From an uncultured Bacilli bacterium (lineage in GTDB: Bacteria; Bacillota_I; Bacilli_A; RF39; UBA660), in NCBI GenBank assembly GCA_910577075.1, contig CAJTKV010000047.1:1-14052 (forward strand): a stretch of 14,052 nucleotides of DNA, given 5' to 3'. Within the stretch, counting starts at the first letter, position 1. Every line of letters starts with the position of its first letter. Shown piece by piece: positions 13,807 through 14,052 of the stretch. The translations under genes and the position numbers were made by a program. The notes under the pieces are model-generated. The model was not told the DNA's origin. It saw nothing but the letters and a program-made list of their open reading frames with translations, and did not search any database.

Positions 13807-13832
13807 TTAAACTACATACTGCCCTAGTTTAA
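13807..13832 (-). promoter_or_regulatory. Perfect 8-bp inverted repeat in the leader of the 146-residue protein gene
   Basis: TTAAACTA (13807-13814) and TAGTTTAA (13825-13832) flank a ten-base centre that is GC-rich for this region. It lies between the predicted start of transcription (about 13836) and the ribosome binding site, so it could be an operator or a 5' RNA hairpin. No T-run follows it, so it is not a terminator. Confidence 0.5.
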
Positions 13833-13841
13833 ACCTAATAG

Positions 13842-13850
13842 ATTATAACA
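13842..13850 (-). promoter_or_regulatory. Extended -10 promoter of the 146-residue protein gene
   Basis: TGT-TATAAT at 13850-13842 on the minus strand, start near 13836, about 50 nt of leader. The -35 position lies within the L,D-transpeptidase terminator and is poor. Confidence 0.55.
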
Positions 13851-13853
13851 TAT

Positions 13854-13884
13854 AAAAAAGTTAATAACTAGATATTTATTAACT
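13854..13884 (-). terminator. Rho-independent terminator of the L,D-transpeptidase gene
   Basis: AGTTAATAA (13884-13876) and TTATTAACT (13867-13859) form a perfect nine-pair stem with an eight-base loop, followed by TTTTT on the minus strand. It lies about 50 bp after the stop codon at 13935, in contrast to the other genes here. Confidence 0.8.
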
Positions 13885-13934
13885 CTTCAATATTTTTAAA
13901 TAAAAAATTACTATTGAGATTGTCTATTTAAACT

Positions 13935-14052
13935 TTACTTTTTTACTAAAACGATTGTGCCTATCCCTGTATGAACTTCAACAAAATTAACATCATCACA
14001 TCGCATATTAACACATCCATGAGAACCATTTTCTTGCTGAGTAACACCACCA
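13935..14052 (-). CDS. C-terminal end of an L,D-transpeptidase (YkuD domain), partial
   Basis: 39 codons enter from the right edge and stop at TAA (13937-13935). The sequence contains SHGCVNM, the catalytic HGC-x-N motif of YkuD-type L,D-transpeptidases, whose cysteine attacks the tetrapeptide stem to form 3-3 cross-links or attach proteins. It is followed by the usual short closing strands (VEVHTGIGTIVLVKK). The protein ends about 30 residues after the cysteine, as expected when the YkuD domain is C-terminal. The N-terminal part, which would show a signal peptide or extra domains, is outside the window. The enzyme acts outside the membrane on peptidoglycan, fitting the nearby LCP genes. Confidence 0.85.
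   Translation of the reverse strand, partial: GGVTQQENGSHGCVNMRCDDVNFVEVHTGIGTIVLVKK

Noticed and set aside
1..14052. CRISPR arrays, tRNA/rRNA genes, insertion sequences, phage modules
   Set aside because: No regularly spaced repeats, cloverleaf-like sequences, transposase-like frames or terminal inverted repeats were seen by eye; a tool-based search was not possible.

Overview
The window is AT-rich and dense with genes. It reads as the chromosome of a low-GC Bacillota, most like the Erysipelotrichales/RF39-type Bacilli rather than a true mycoplasma. Envelope genes (uppP, two LytR-CpsA-Psr proteins, an L,D-transpeptidase end) imply a walled cell. The LytR-CpsA-Psr gene at 9935-11383 stops at a TGA placed inside its own terminator and all visible Trp codons are TGG, so translation table 11 fits. 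The taxonomic placement is an inference from gene content and composition. No tRNA, rRNA, CRISPR array, insertion sequence or prophage was recognised. All genes except one small regulator lie on the minus strand.

Layout from left to right. 1-420 is the start of an anchored or secreted fibronectin-III-like protein that runs off the window. 485-5800 looks like one minus-strand transcription unit, read from 5800 downward: a broken radical SAM protein, a short-chain dehydrogenase, a PLP enzyme of the YnbB/'aluminium resistance' (methionine gamma-lyase-like) family, oligoendopeptidase F, and a small transglutaminase/papain-fold protein. It ends at a hairpin near 471-493, and a second promoter may restart transcription at about 4826. 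The radical SAM gene has lost a short internal segment plus its reading frame, so the head enzyme of this operon appears dead.

5867-9863 holds single-gene units, each with its own promoter and usually its own terminator: uppP (undecaprenyl-diphosphate recycling), ssb (a short single-stranded DNA-binding protein without the acidic tail), sufB (Fe-S scaffold, here without sufCDSU beside it), a Zn-dependent phospholipase C-like protein, and a cysteine-rich FMN oxidoreductase.

9935-12950 carries two tandem LytR-CpsA-Psr paralogues. Each has three N-terminal membrane helices, an inserted solute-binding-protein-like segment and a complete C-terminal catalytic domain. Upstream, a divergent XRE-type regulator (13076-13348) shares a promoter region that contains a tandem imperfect repeat of about 19 bp, a candidate operator. 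The regulator converges on an unidentified 146-residue protein (13345-13785); their stop codons overlap inside a bidirectional terminator. The right edge holds the C-terminal catalytic end of an L,D-transpeptidase. Together UppP, the two LCP proteins and the transpeptidase suggest an envelope-assembly neighbourhood.

Recurrent local features are extended -10 promoters (TGN-TATAAT) before five genes, terminator stems that include the stop codon, and GGTGAT-type ribosome binding sites before three genes. No stretch over about 300 bases is gene-free.
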